Shown piece after piece: positions 6,975-16,863 of a stretch of DNA of 64,000 bases (its first letter is position 1; every line of letters begins with the position of its first letter). Both the position numbers and the translations under genes were made by a program. Below the pieces are notes generated by a model. That model had not been told where the DNA came from. It worked only from the letters and a program-made list of their open reading frames with translations, and ran no database searches. The DNA is from Hymenobacter artigasi (GTDB lineage Bacteria; Bacteroidota; Bacteroidia; Cytophagales; Hymenobacteraceae), in the NCBI RefSeq assembly GCF_012275535.1, contig NZ_JAAVTK010000011.1, positions 118,245 to 182,244 of the forward strand, in the 5' to 3' direction.

Positions 6975-8834
6975 TTATTGGCGGGTTACTTTGCGGGTGA
7001 TGCTGCCGCCGGCCGTGGTGAGGCGCAGCACATAGACACCGGCGGGCAGTTCGGGCAGGCCAGCCAGGGCCTGGGGAGTAGCACTGATTACCAGCTTGGT
7101 GGCAAACACGGGGCGGCCGGCCAGCGTGAAGAGCGTGGCAGTTGCGGCCTGGGGCTCGAAGGTGCCGGGCAGGGCCACCAAAAGCTGGCTGGTGAAGGGA
7201 TTAGGGTAGGCTTCGGCCGTGGCTGGGGCGGTAGCAGCGGCCGGAGCGGCGGTGCGGGTCAGCGTTACGACCGGCGAGTAGTTCAGGGTGCCATCGAGGT
7301 CCACCTGGCGCAGGCGGTAGTAGCGGCGGCTGGCCGTCTGGGCAGCGGCCGAAGCATCGAGGTACTCGTAGCTGCGGGCCGTGGTGCTGTTGCCAGCGGC
7401 GGCCAGTTCGGCCACGGCGGCGAAAGTGGTGCCATCGGCCGAGGCTTCTACCACGAAGCTGGCGCTTTTTAATTCCTGAGCGGTGGTCCAGCTCAGGCGG
7501 TTGCCGGCGCTGGTGGCCTGGCCACCAAAGGCGCTGAGCACCACCGGCAGCGGGGCCGAGATAGTGGGCGCAACAGCCGAAGCAGACTGCTCGTAGCGAA
7601 ACAAAGTACCGCTGCCGTTGCCGATGAAGAGGTCGAGCAGGCCGTTGCCGTCGATATCCGTCACGGCCGGGGCGGCGTAGCCACCGCTGTTGCTGGGGTT
7701 GGTACCCGTGTTGCTCATGTTGATAATCGTAGCGGCCGTACCGGCGGTGCTCAGGTTCTGCACGAAGGTGAAAGTGGCGGAGTTGATAGTGGTCTGGGTG
7801 TAGAGCTGCACGTTGCCGGCCACGTTGCCCACCAGCATGTCGAGCTTGCCGTCGCCGTCGTAGTCGGTCACCAGCGGCTTGCTCACATCGCCGGCGTCGA
7901 GGTCGGTGGTGCCGTTGGCCAGCTTCACGTTGCCCAGCACGTTGAAGCCCGCCGTGGTCGTAGCCGTGGCCGTGGCCTGCTCGTAGCGGTGGATAACGCC
8001 GTCGTTGCCACCTACCAGAATATCAATCAGGCCATTGCCGTTGATGTCGGCCACGGCGGGGCGGGCGTAGGAGCCAAAGTTGGCCGTGCCCGAAGGGGTA
8101 ACGCCGTAGGGGTTGGCAAACAGGACCGTACCAGCGTTGAATTTGAAGGCGTTGGCCCCGGTGCGCGCAACCTGCTCGTATATCATCACCTTGCCGGTTT
8201 CTTCGCCCACAATGATTTCCTGCAAGCCGTCGCCGTCCAGGTCGCTCACCGTTGGCTTGGCGTAGAGGCCAACGTCGATGTTGCCGCCGGCATTGAGGGT
8301 GAGAACCGTACCCGTGGTGGGGAAGGAAGTGTTGGCCGTGGCCTGCTCGAAATACAAAAGCGTGCCATTGCCCTGGCCCACAATCATCTCTATCAGGCCG
8401 TTGTTGTTGAGGTCGGCAGCGGTCGGCGTCGAGTAGTTGCCCACGGCGGGGACGCTGGTGGTGCTGGTGCTAAGCTGGGCGTAGTTCTTGTTGGAGGACG
8501 CGCGAACAACGCCCAGTTTGTAGGAGCTGATGGCCGTGCCGCCGGCCGTGGTGAGGCGGATGCGCCCGGTGCCCGCCCCGGCCGGCACAATAAAGGAGAG
8601 CGTGCTGGCCGGAACCGCGCCGGCCGTGGCCCGCACCAGCTGGCCGTTCAGAATAACCGAAGTAAAGCCGGTCAGGGCCGTGCCCGTAACGGTGACCGTA
8701 GCGCCGGGAGCCGCCGTGGCCGGCGAGAAGCTGACGATGGAAGGAGCCTGCGCCAGCGCGGCGGCGGGCAGCAACAGCCCCAGTGCAGCCTGGCGAAGCA
8801 AACGAGCAAAGGCGGAAGTAGCGGGAGTGTACAT
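6975..8834 (-). CDS. Secreted IPT/TIG + FG-GAP repeat protein with T9SS sorting tail
   Basis: The frame opens at 8876, but the ATG at 8832-8834 (MYTPATSAFARLL) puts the signal peptide at the N-terminus (LGLLLPAAALAQ), giving 619 residues. An IPT/TIG domain follows (SFSPATAAPGATVTVTGTAL). The centre contains several FG-GAP/VCBS-type repeats with calcium-like DxDGDG or DxNGNG loops (DLNNNGLIEMIVG, DLDGDGLQEIIVG, DINGNGLIDILVG, DYDGDGKLDMLVG, DIDGNGLLDLFIG). The C-terminus (AYPNPFTSQLLV ... LPAGVYVLRLTTAGG ... RKVTRQ) is a type A T9SS sorting domain, so the protein is exported across the outer membrane and probably surface-anchored or released. The ligand is unknown. Confidence 0.92.
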   Translation of the reverse strand: MYTPATSAFARLLRQAALGLLLPAAALAQAPSIVSFSPATAAPGATVTVTGTALTGFTSVILNGQLVRATAGAVPASTLSFIVPAGAGTGRIRLTTAGGTAISSYKLGVVRASSNKNYAQLSTSTTSVPAVGNYSTPTAADLNNNGLIEMIVGQGNGTLLYFEQATANTSFPTTGTVLTLNAGGNIDVGLYAKPTVSDLDGDGLQEIIVGEETGKVMIYEQVARTGANAFKFNAGTVLFANPYGVTPSGTANFGSYARPAVADINGNGLIDILVGGNDGVIHRYEQATATATTTAGFNVLGNVKLANGTTDLDAGDVSKPLVTDYDGDGKLDMLVGNVAGNVQLYTQTTINSATFTFVQNLSTAGTAATIINMSNTGTNPSNSGGYAAPAVTDIDGNGLLDLFIGNGSGTLFRYEQSASAVAPTISAPLPVVLSAFGGQATSAGNRLSWTTAQELKSASFVVEASADGTTFAAVAELAAAGNSTTARSYEYLDASAAAQTASRRYYRLRQVDLDGTLNYSPVVTLTRTAAPAAATAPATAEAYPNPFTSQLLVALPGTFEPQAATATLFTLAGRPVFATKLVISATPQALAGLPELPAGVYVLRLTTAGGSITRKVTRQ

Positions 8835-9256
8835 ATCGTTGATAAGAGGAGTAGCGAGCGGAAGCGGCCAGGCCAATGGTGGCCGTTTTGATGATACAAA
8901 GTTGGCCAGCGGCCCCAGGCGCTATTTTTCCGTTCGTCTAAACCCGTCACTTCCTCGGTTAGCGAGGCCAATTTCCCAGCGAATGATTTCCGGCCTTGCG
9001 CCGGCGGCGCCAGGCTGAGCCGTTTATTCACCTAACCCTCATATTTCCGGCCTGTTGGGCCATATCCTCACCCGAAGCGCACGGCTCCGGCATCAGCCCA
9101 GCCCCCGATGCTGACCAGGTTGCGTACCTGCCCGCCGCGCCGCTTCTTTACCGCTTGCGTCGCGCACCGACCCCACAACCATCCCTTTAGGCACTTACTG
9201 CGCATTACCAGAGCCGTTTTCTGGTTGGTGTGCCGGCATGGGCCCGTAAGGCTACG
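8835..9256. other. Non-coding stretch between the FG-GAP gene and the acetyltransferase gene
   Basis: No convincing gene is visible on either strand. On the minus strand CAACTTTG (8897-8904) resembles the -7 box TAnnTTTG with one mismatch and could drive the FG-GAP gene. A frame of 64 codons at 8996-9190 (+) has no protein-like features. No palindromic element of the kind seen elsewhere is present. Confidence 0.6.
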
Positions 9257-9943
9257 CTACGCCGGATTTTTCCGGATGATGTAAAAGCTCATCTCCCGGC
9301 GAGTCACAAACCCCAGGTGATGGTATAGCTTGATAGCCCGAACATTATCGGATTTCACGTGCAGGAACGGGATACCCGCGGCCGCCACAATGCGCTGTGC
9401 CTGACGCAGAATGAGCTGGCCGGCATAGCCCCGGCCCAGGTGGCCCGGATGGGTGCACACGGCGCTGATTTCGGCATACGGCTCCGGATGCATGCGCTGC
9501 CCGGCCATGGCCACCAGCTCAGGCCCTTCAAAAATGCCTTCGTAGTGCCCAAACGCAAGGGTATTGGGCAAAAACGGGCCGGGCCTGGTTTGTTTGGTGA
9601 GGGCCAGCATGGCGGGCACGTGCGCTGGCCCCAGCTGCACGGGCGGCGGACCCAGCAAAACGGCCGCTGCCGGTTGCTCCTGCACCATTTGCCCTACCTG
9701 TAGGTACTGCATCACCTGCCATTGGGTCGGAATAGCCATTGGCACCGGGCTCACCACGCCCAGCACGCGCTCGGCGGGCACCAGCGCGTGCAGCAGTCCA
9801 AAAGCCTCCGGCGTGAAAGCGTCGAACCCGACAAAAGGCGACACGTCCTCCGCAAAGTATTTCACCGATGCCGGGCCCTGGGCCAGGGCACTATTGCCCG
9901 AAATCAGCGCGTTCCAGACGGGGTTATCGAGTACGTGGACCAT
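9257..9943 (-). CDS. GNAT-family N-acetyltransferase (FR47-like)
   Basis: The 228-residue protein has its recognisable domain in the C-terminal half. AEISAVCTHPGHLGRGYAGQL is the beta4-motif A region with the acetyl-CoA pyrophosphate-binding Q/R-x-x-G-x-G/A pattern (GRGYAG). It is followed by FLHVKSDNVRAIKLYHHLGF, the conserved asparagine/tyrosine segment of GNAT motif B. The N-terminal half (about 110 residues) is typical of FR47-like members. It would transfer an acetyl group to an amine in the cytoplasm; the substrate cannot be told. It stands alone between non-coding stretches. Confidence 0.85.
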   Translation of the reverse strand: MVHVLDNPVWNALISGNSALAQGPASVKYFAEDVSPFVGFDAFTPEAFGLLHALVPAERVLGVVSPVPMAIPTQWQVMQYLQVGQMVQEQPAAAVLLGPPPVQLGPAHVPAMLALTKQTRPGPFLPNTLAFGHYEGIFEGPELVAMAGQRMHPEPYAEISAVCTHPGHLGRGYAGQLILRQAQRIVAAAGIPFLHVKSDNVRAIKLYHHLGFVTRREMSFYIIRKNPA

Positions 9944-10064
9944 GGCGGTTCTGCGTTTTTGCGCGGGCCCAAAAGTACGGTTTGCAGCCTTGTCGTGCCA
10001 AAGGCCCGGCTATTTCAACGCCCAAGGCCACGCCGGTGCATGGCCCCTCCTTTACTAGAGCTTA

Positions 10065-11498
10065 CTACAGCCGCTCGCGCACCTGGCGCAGCACCCGCTC
10101 TACCTCGTTGCGCATGGGGCCGCTCTCCACCACGTGGTTGTTGTTCATAAACGTGAAGGCCACCAGCCGGCCGCTTTTGGTGCGCAGGTAGCCGCACACG
10201 TTCAGGTTATTGCTAAGGGTGCCGGTTTTGCCCCACACCCAGGGGCCGGTGGCGTCGTGGTAGCGCTTGCGCAGGGTGCCCTGGCCGCCGCCGGCCGCCA
10301 GCAGGCTTAGCAGGCGGCGCTCGGGCACTTCCTGATGCAGCTTGAGGAGCAGGCCGGTGAGGCTGCGCGGAGTGACGAGGTTGAGGCGCGACAGGCCCGA
10401 GCCATCGACCCACAAAACCGGGTCGGGCAGCGTGCCGAGCAGGTTTTTGCGGGCGTAGCGAATCACGCGGCCGGTACTGAGCGAGTCGCGGTAGCCGATT
10501 TTGGTGCTGCACATCAGCAACAGCTGCTCGGCCAGGAAATTGTCGCTCACGCGCAGCATGCGGCGGTAGAGCGAATCCACGCGCAGCCCGTGGAGCGTGC
10601 GGATGGAGTCCTGTCCGGGCCGGGGCCGCCAGATGGCGCTGCTGGTGGCCCGGCGCAGGGTGTCGCCCAGCAGCCGCAGCATCAGCCCGCGGCTCGTCAT
10701 GAAAGGCGTTTCATCGACCCACCTGCGGGCGGTGGGCAGCACGTAGAAGCGGTTTTCGTGCAGCGCACGGATGATGTGCGTGTCGGCGTCGAGGCCGGGC
10801 GTGCGCAGGTCGGCCGGGGCCGGGCCCACCAGCGGCGCAAAGTAGCGCGGCAGCACCCGAATGCGCGACTGCGGCACCAGCCCCGGCCGCACGGCCGCCA
10901 CCCCGCCGTGGCGCACCGGCGCAGGCGGCGTGGCATAGAAGCGCACCGTGTTGCCATAAATCGGGAAGGCCGTGCGCTCGGCCTGGAAGTAGTAGCCGTA
11001 GTCGTCCCAGGTCCAGCCCGGGCCAAAAGGCGCAACAGTGGCAATGTCGCAGTAGGCCAGCGTTTTTTCCGGCCGGTCCAGCAGGAAGCTGTAGGCGCGG
11101 CGGCTGGGCACGTCGCCGTGCAGCAGGGTGGGGTCGCCGGTGCCCTGAAAAAACAGCGTATCGCGGCGGCTGAAGTAGCGCAGGCTGGGCAGCGAATCGG
11201 TGAGGATGTGCAGGCCGGCGTAGAGGCTGAACAGCTTCATGTTGCTGGCCGGCGTGAAGTATTTGGCCTCCTGATAGCCGTAGAACGGCCGGGTGCTGTC
11301 GGCATAAGCCAGGCTCATGCCCACCTGGTGCTGGCGCAGAATAGGCGAGGTGGCCAGCAGCGAATCGAGCCAGGGCAGCGGCTGGCCGGCCCGCACCACC
11401 AAGGGCGCACCGGCCGGCTTGTCGGTACCCGACTGGGCGCAGGCCGATAATTGGGTAATGCCCAAAGTGAGCAGCAGGAAGTAGAACGGGCGTAGCAT
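10065..11498 (-). CDS. dacB: D-alanyl-D-alanine carboxypeptidase/endopeptidase, PBP4 (S13) family
   Basis: The frame opens at 11519, but the Met at 11496-11498 (MLRPFYFLLLTLGITQLSAC) places a lipoprotein-type signal with LSAC lipobox at the N-terminus, giving 477 residues. The three penicillin-binding motifs are visible: SxxK as SNMK in the context TPASNMKLFSLYAG, SxN as SDN in RVSDNFLAEQLL, and KTG in VWGKTGTLSNNLNVCGYL. The order and wide spacing fit the S13 PBP4 family, which trims or cleaves peptidoglycan cross-links in the periplasm. No partner gene is adjacent. The lipobox is unusual for the family and suggests anchoring to a membrane. Confidence 0.87.
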   Translation of the reverse strand: MLRPFYFLLLTLGITQLSACAQSGTDKPAGAPLVVRAGQPLPWLDSLLATSPILRQHQVGMSLAYADSTRPFYGYQEAKYFTPASNMKLFSLYAGLHILTDSLPSLRYFSRRDTLFFQGTGDPTLLHGDVPSRRAYSFLLDRPEKTLAYCDIATVAPFGPGWTWDDYGYYFQAERTAFPIYGNTVRFYATPPAPVRHGGVAAVRPGLVPQSRIRVLPRYFAPLVGPAPADLRTPGLDADTHIIRALHENRFYVLPTARRWVDETPFMTSRGLMLRLLGDTLRRATSSAIWRPRPGQDSIRTLHGLRVDSLYRRMLRVSDNFLAEQLLLMCSTKIGYRDSLSTGRVIRYARKNLLGTLPDPVLWVDGSGLSRLNLVTPRSLTGLLLKLHQEVPERRLLSLLAAGGGQGTLRKRYHDATGPWVWGKTGTLSNNLNVCGYLRTKSGRLVAFTFMNNNHVVESGPMRNEVERVLRQVRERL

Positions 11499-11540
11499 CG
11501 GCCGCAACTTACGCAGCAAACGGGGCTGGGGTGGCTTTTT

Positions 11541-11668
11541 GATTTTTCAGAACGTCATGCCGAGCGTAGCCGAGGCATCTCGCGTGCAGCAGTAAACCAA
11601 TCGTTGAAAAGGGTTACAAGCACAAGCGAAATGCCTCGGTTACGCTCGGCATGACGTTCTGAAAAATC
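11541..11668. repeat. Palindromic element, family A copy 2
   Basis: The outer arms of 28 bp (11541-11568 and 11641-11668) are perfectly complementary; they begin gatttttcagaacgtcatgc. The inner parts continue with near-complementary sequence to the cgcgtg/caagcg region. It lies between the divergent starts of dacB and the Old Yellow Enzyme gene, so it cannot be a terminator for either. Confidence 0.9.
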
Positions 11669-11731
11669 AAAATCTGCCCCGCCCTGTTGTTGTCAACTTT
11701 TCCATCATACGAAGAAATTAACCCCTAAATC

Positions 11732-12838
11732 ATGCCCTCCAACGCCTTATTCACGCCCTTCGCGCTGAAATCCCTCCACCTTAAAAACCGCATTGTGATG
11801 GCGCCCATGACCCGCTCTTTCTCGCCCAACGGCGTACCGGGCGCCGATGTGGCAGCCTACTACCGTCGCCGCGCCGAGGGCCAGGTCGGCCTCATCCTCT
11901 CCGAGGGCACGGTGGTGGAGCGCCCGGCCTCGTCCAACGACCCTAACATTCCGCATTTCTACGGCGAGCAGGCGCTGGCCGGCTGGCAGCACGTCATCGA
12001 CGAAGTGCACGCCGGCGGGGGCAAAATGGGGCCGCAGCTCTGGCACATGGGCGTGATGGGCGAGCACCGCTCGGGCTGGAAGCCGTCGGAAAACTTCGAA
12101 GGCCCCTCCGGCCTGCTCAAGCCCGGCGAGGCCACGGGCAAAGCCATGACGGAAAACGACATCGCCGACACCATTGCCGCCTTCGGCCGGGCCGCCGCCG
12201 ATGCCCAGCGCCTGGGTTTCGACTGTCTGGAGCTGCACGGGGCGCACGGCTACCTCATCGACCAGTTTTTCTGGGCCGGCATGAACCAGCGCACCGATGC
12301 CTACGGCGGCGACGCCCTGGCCGCCCGCAGCCGCATCGCCGTGGAACTGGTGCAGGAAGTGCGCCGCCAGGTGGGCGAGGAGTTCGTCATCAGCCTGCGC
12401 CTCTCGCAGTGGAAGCAGCAGGACTACGAGGTGAAGCTGGCCCACACGCCCCAGGAAATGGAAGCCTGGCTGCAGCCCCTGGCCGAGGCCGGCGTGGATA
12501 TTTTCCACTGCTCGCAGCGCCGTTTCTGGGAGCCGGAATTCGAGAACGAAGGCTCCGATTTGAACTTCGCCGGCTGGGTGAAAAAGCTCACCGGCAAAAC
12601 CACCATCACCGTGGGCTCGGTGGGCCTGTCGGGCGAGTTCCTGGCCGGCTTCGCGGGCGAAGCCTCCGAGCCGCGCGCCCTCGATGAGCTGCTGCGCCGG
12701 CTCGACCGCAACGAATTCGACCTCGTGGCCGTGGGCCGCCAGCTGATTGTGGACCCGAACTGGGTCGAAAAAATTGAGCAGGGCCGCTCCGGAGAGCTGA
12801 AAGGCTACAGCCGCGAGGCGTTGCGCACGCTGGTGTAA
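11732..12838 (+). CDS. Old Yellow Enzyme family NADH:flavin oxidoreductase
   Basis: The 368-residue protein is a TIM-barrel flavoenzyme. It has the OYE start (LFTPFALKSLHLKNRIVMAPMTRS), the FMN and substrate region ELHGAHGYLIDQFF with the paired catalytic residues seen in this family as His-Ala-His or His-Gly-Ala-His, the segment GGDALAARSRIAVELV, and the C-terminal phosphate-binding region VGSVGLSGEF followed by LVAVGRQLIVDPNW. It should reduce activated C=C double bonds using NAD(P)H in the cytoplasm. The natural substrate is unknown. It has its own intergenic region on each side. Confidence 0.9.
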   Translation: MPSNALFTPFALKSLHLKNRIVMAPMTRSFSPNGVPGADVAAYYRRRAEGQVGLILSEGTVVERPASSNDPNIPHFYGEQALAGWQHVIDEVHAGGGKMGPQLWHMGVMGEHRSGWKPSENFEGPSGLLKPGEATGKAMTENDIADTIAAFGRAAADAQRLGFDCLELHGAHGYLIDQFFWAGMNQRTDAYGGDALAARSRIAVELVQEVRRQVGEEFVISLRLSQWKQQDYEVKLAHTPQEMEAWLQPLAEAGVDIFHCSQRRFWEPEFENEGSDLNFAGWVKKLTGKTTITVGSVGLSGEFLAGFAGEASEPRALDELLRRLDRNEFDLVAVGRQLIVDPNWVEKIEQGRSGELKGYSREALRTLV

Positions 12839-12859
12839 GCCCGGCGGTTTGTTTTTTTT

Positions 12860-12888
12860 AGTAGCGCGGACGGCAAAGTCCGCGCTAC
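12860..12888. terminator. Hairpin at the convergent ends of the OYE and antiporter genes
   Basis: The sequence gtagcgcggac ggcaaa gtccgcgctac has 11-bp perfect arms and is preceded and followed by T/A runs. The sequence matches the arm type of the palindromic elements at 28846 and 30712 (gtagcgcg...cgcgctac), so it is both a probable bidirectional terminator and a short member of that family. Confidence 0.8.
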
Positions 12889-12891
12889 TTT

Positions 12892-14505
12892 TTACCGCTC
12901 AATGTGCTTCACCTTGGCCTCGTCCAAATCGAGTTGGGCTTCCTGCTGGCGCAGCACCTCGTCGTCGTATGAGTCGTGGTGGCGAAGATTCGTCAGGGCC
13001 TCGCGCTCCACCCGCAGCACGTCGAGCAGCACACGGTGGTACTGGCGCAGGGCATCACGCCCCGATTTGTCGGTATCAAGCGAATTGAGGGTATGGCTCG
13101 TGAGGCTCACCTCGGTTTCCATGCGCTGCTGGAGGCGGGCAACCAGTTCATTATTCTGAATTTCAGCCCTGTATTGTTTCTGCATGTACTTCACGGCGGC
13201 CGTGCGCAGGTGTAGGCGCACGCTGGCTTCCTGCTCTTCGAGCGGGTCACGGTCTTCCAGGTCTGCCACTTTGGTGAAACGAACGATGAGCGGCAGCGTG
13301 AGGCCCTGCACCACCAGCGTGACCAGAATAACCACGAAGGTGATAAACAGGATGAGGTTGCGCTGCGGGAAAGCCTGCCCGTTGGCCAGCAAAGGCACCG
13401 ACAGGGCCGCCGCCAACGACACCACCCCGCGCATGCCGGCCCACCCCAGCACCAGCGGCCCCTGCCAGCCCGGGCTGGGCTCGCTCGCCCGCACGCTCCG
13501 GCTCAGCCAGCGCGGCAGGAAGGCCCCCGGATACACCCACAGCAGCCGCACGCCGATAACGACGCCACTCATAATCAGCCCATAAATGATGGCCTGCCAC
13601 AGGGAGTAGTTCCCTAGCCCATTCACCACAATGGGCAGCTGCAGGCCAATAAGCATGAATACCAGCGCATTAAGCATAAACACCAGGCTCGACCACGAGC
13701 TGTTGGCCTGCAGGCGCGTGTTGGCATCGAACACCCGGTGCGAGAAATACGACATCAGCAGGCCCCCGCTCACCACGGCCAGCACCCCCGACACCTTTAG
13801 CTCCTCGGCCAGCAGGTACATCACGTAGGGCGTCATAAACGTGAGCACCGTGTTGATGTTGGCCGTGGTGGGCAGGTACTTATGCACGATATAGAAGCCG
13901 CCCGCCACCACCAGCCCCACGGCCAGCCCGCCCCCGGCCACCAGCAGAAAGCTCACCGCCGCCTGCTGCCACACAAACGTGCCCGACACCACCGCCGCCA
14001 GGGCAAACTGAAACACAATCAGGCTACTGGCATCGTTCAGCAACCCCTCTCCTTCCACGATGGAGGTGATGCGCTTGGGCACGCTCACGTCTTTGAGCAC
14101 TGTGGCGGCGGCCACGGCATCGGGCGGCGAGATGATGCCGCCCAGCAGAAAGCCCAGCGCCAGCGTGAAGCCCGGAATGAGCCAATGGGCCACCACGGCC
14201 ACAATGCCCGACGTGAAAACCACCAGCCCGAAGGCCAGCAGCATAATGGGCCGCCGCCAGCGCCAGAAGTCGTGCCAGGGAATATACCAGGCCCCCTCGT
14301 AGAGCAGCGGCGGCAGGAACACCAGAAAAATCACTTCGGGCGCAATCCGCACTTCCGGCAAGCCCGGCACAAAGCTGATGCCCAGCCCGCCCAGCACCAG
14401 AAAAATCGGATAGGAAATGCCGAGCTTCTGCCCCAGCATCACCAGCAGAAACGTGGCAAAGAGCAGGGCAAGCAGGAGCAGGAGGCTGGAGTGCAGCATG
14501 GGCAT
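12892..14505 (-). CDS. Na+/H+ antiporter, CPA1 (NhaP-like) family
   Basis: The 537-residue protein has about twelve hydrophobic segments in the first 400 residues and a charged cytoplasmic C-terminal region rich in Glu, Gln and Arg. Diagnostic CPA1 motifs are present: LPPLLYEGAW, GGIISPPDAVAA, and EGEGLLNDASSLIVF with the Asp of the transport site. WAGMRGVVSLAAALSVP is the conserved Arg/Gly segment late in the transporter. It would exchange Na+ or K+ for protons at the inner membrane. The ATG at 14503 and a second Met two codons later are equally good starts. No regulator is adjacent. Confidence 0.92.
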   Translation of the reverse strand: MPMLHSSLLLLLALLFATFLLVMLGQKLGISYPIFLVLGGLGISFVPGLPEVRIAPEVIFLVFLPPLLYEGAWYIPWHDFWRWRRPIMLLAFGLVVFTSGIVAVVAHWLIPGFTLALGFLLGGIISPPDAVAAATVLKDVSVPKRITSIVEGEGLLNDASSLIVFQFALAAVVSGTFVWQQAAVSFLLVAGGGLAVGLVVAGGFYIVHKYLPTTANINTVLTFMTPYVMYLLAEELKVSGVLAVVSGGLLMSYFSHRVFDANTRLQANSSWSSLVFMLNALVFMLIGLQLPIVVNGLGNYSLWQAIIYGLIMSGVVIGVRLLWVYPGAFLPRWLSRSVRASEPSPGWQGPLVLGWAGMRGVVSLAAALSVPLLANGQAFPQRNLILFITFVVILVTLVVQGLTLPLIVRFTKVADLEDRDPLEEQEASVRLHLRTAAVKYMQKQYRAEIQNNELVARLQQRMETEVSLTSHTLNSLDTDKSGRDALRQYHRVLLDVLRVEREALTNLRHHDSYDDEVLRQQEAQLDLDEAKVKHIER

Positions 14506-14616
14506 TGGGTTGGGTTGAACAACTCAAAGAAACGCCAGCCAGCCTGCGCCCGCGCAAAGTCGGGCCGGGCAAGCTCTTCATGCAGCGTTGCAGCACGTTC
14601 TTACCCGGCGATTCTC

Positions 14617-14790
14617 CTACTGGTGCCAGAGCCGCCGGCCCACCGTCGGGCGCCTGGGCCGGTCAAAAAGCACCACGTAGAGCACCCCAAGCAAGGGCGT
14701 GAGCAGCAGGGCCGTTAGCAGCCGCAGGTGCCAGTAGTGAACCGGGCTCAGCCCCCAGGCCTGGACGAGGTGATTGATGAAATGTGCCAT
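14617..14790 (-). CDS. Possible small membrane protein, 57 residues
   Basis: A short frame starts at the ATG at 14788-14790 (MAHFINHLVQAWGLSPVHYW) and has one hydrophobic segment (LRLLTALLLTPLLGVLYVVLF) ending in a basic tail. The longer open frame upstream is Gly/Pro-rich and overlaps the pyrG regulatory region, so it is unlikely to be coding. The gene is plausible but no family is recognised. Confidence 0.35.
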   Translation of the reverse strand: MAHFINHLVQAWGLSPVHYWHLRLLTALLLTPLLGVLYVVLFDRPRRPTVGRRLWHQ

Positions 14791-14794
14791 TATT

Positions 14795-14937
14795 AAATGT
14801 ATACATTTTCCATCAATTCTGCAATATTTCCCGAGCAATTCTGCAATCGTTTGTCCATACTGCCCCAATGTTTTTTCAAACGGCAGTATCTGCCCTGGCC
14901 CCATGAGCTTAGCGGGGCCCGGCAGGCTGCCGGGCCC
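14795..14937. promoter_or_regulatory. Cluster of repeats and palindromes upstream of pyrG
   Basis: In order: a perfect 14-bp palindrome aaatgtatacattt (14795-14808); a direct repeat caattctgcaat at 14814-14825 and 14836-14847 (22 bp apart); an inverted pair atactgcc/ggcagtat (14857-14864, 14882-14889); and a GC-rich hairpin gggcccggcag-g-ctgccgggccc (14915-14937). The arrangement is suggestive of operator sites and a leader hairpin for pyrG or the divergent small gene; no known regulator is recognised. Confidence 0.45.
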
Positions 14938-14991
14938 TGTTTGCCGGACCCGCCCAGCGCAGATTTTCGGGCGTACCAAATTCGGCTGCCG

Positions 14992-14999
14992 TACTTTTG
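14992..14999 (+). promoter_or_regulatory. -7 box (TACTTTTG) of pyrG
   Basis: Exact match to the Bacteroidota TAnnTTTG box, nine bases before the ATG at 15009, implying a very short or absent 5' leader. Confidence 0.6.
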
Positions 15000-15008
15000 A
15001 CTCCCGTC

Positions 15009-16655
<1,647 letters not shown>

Positions 16656-16673
16656 TCGGCCGCGTCGTCAGGA

Positions 16674-16787
16674 GTCGCCTGTCATCCTGAGCTTGCGAAG
16701 GACCTTATCACCGCTGAACGGTTTGCTGTAATGTCAAGCCATGCAAACGCGATAAGGTCCTTCGCTGAGCTCAGGATGACAGGCGAC
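16674..16787. repeat. Palindromic element, family B copy 1 (gtcatcctgagc type)
   Basis: The left arm (16674-16709, starting gtcgcctgtcatcctgagc) and right arm (16751-16787, ending gctcaggatgacaggcgac) are complementary except at the gcttgcg/cgctgagc bend. The spacer is about 41 nt. A second copy lies at 29723. It sits between pyrG and yidC. Confidence 0.88.
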
Positions 16788-16832
16788 TTCATTCTTAATT
16801 CCTCATTCTTCCTTAAGCGCAGCGTCCCGCCG

Positions 16833-16840
16833 TACCTTTG
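16833..16840 (+). promoter_or_regulatory. -7 box (TACCTTTG) of yidC
   Basis: Exact TAnnTTTG match 23 bases before the yidC ATG. It lies after the palindromic element, so yidC can be transcribed independently of pyrG. Confidence 0.6.
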
Positions 16841-16863
16841 CCCCTTCGCAACCTTTTTTACTA

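Noticed and set aside
8996..9190. A 64-codon plus-strand frame in the gap upstream of the acetyltransferase gene
   Set aside because: The translation is rich in Pro, Ala and Arg without any hydrophobic core or motif, and the codon pattern does not match coding neighbours.
11541..11668. CRISPR-like repeats or an insertion sequence at the family A elements
   Set aside because: The elements are single palindromes without regular repeat-spacer units, and carry no transposase gene or target duplication that can be seen.
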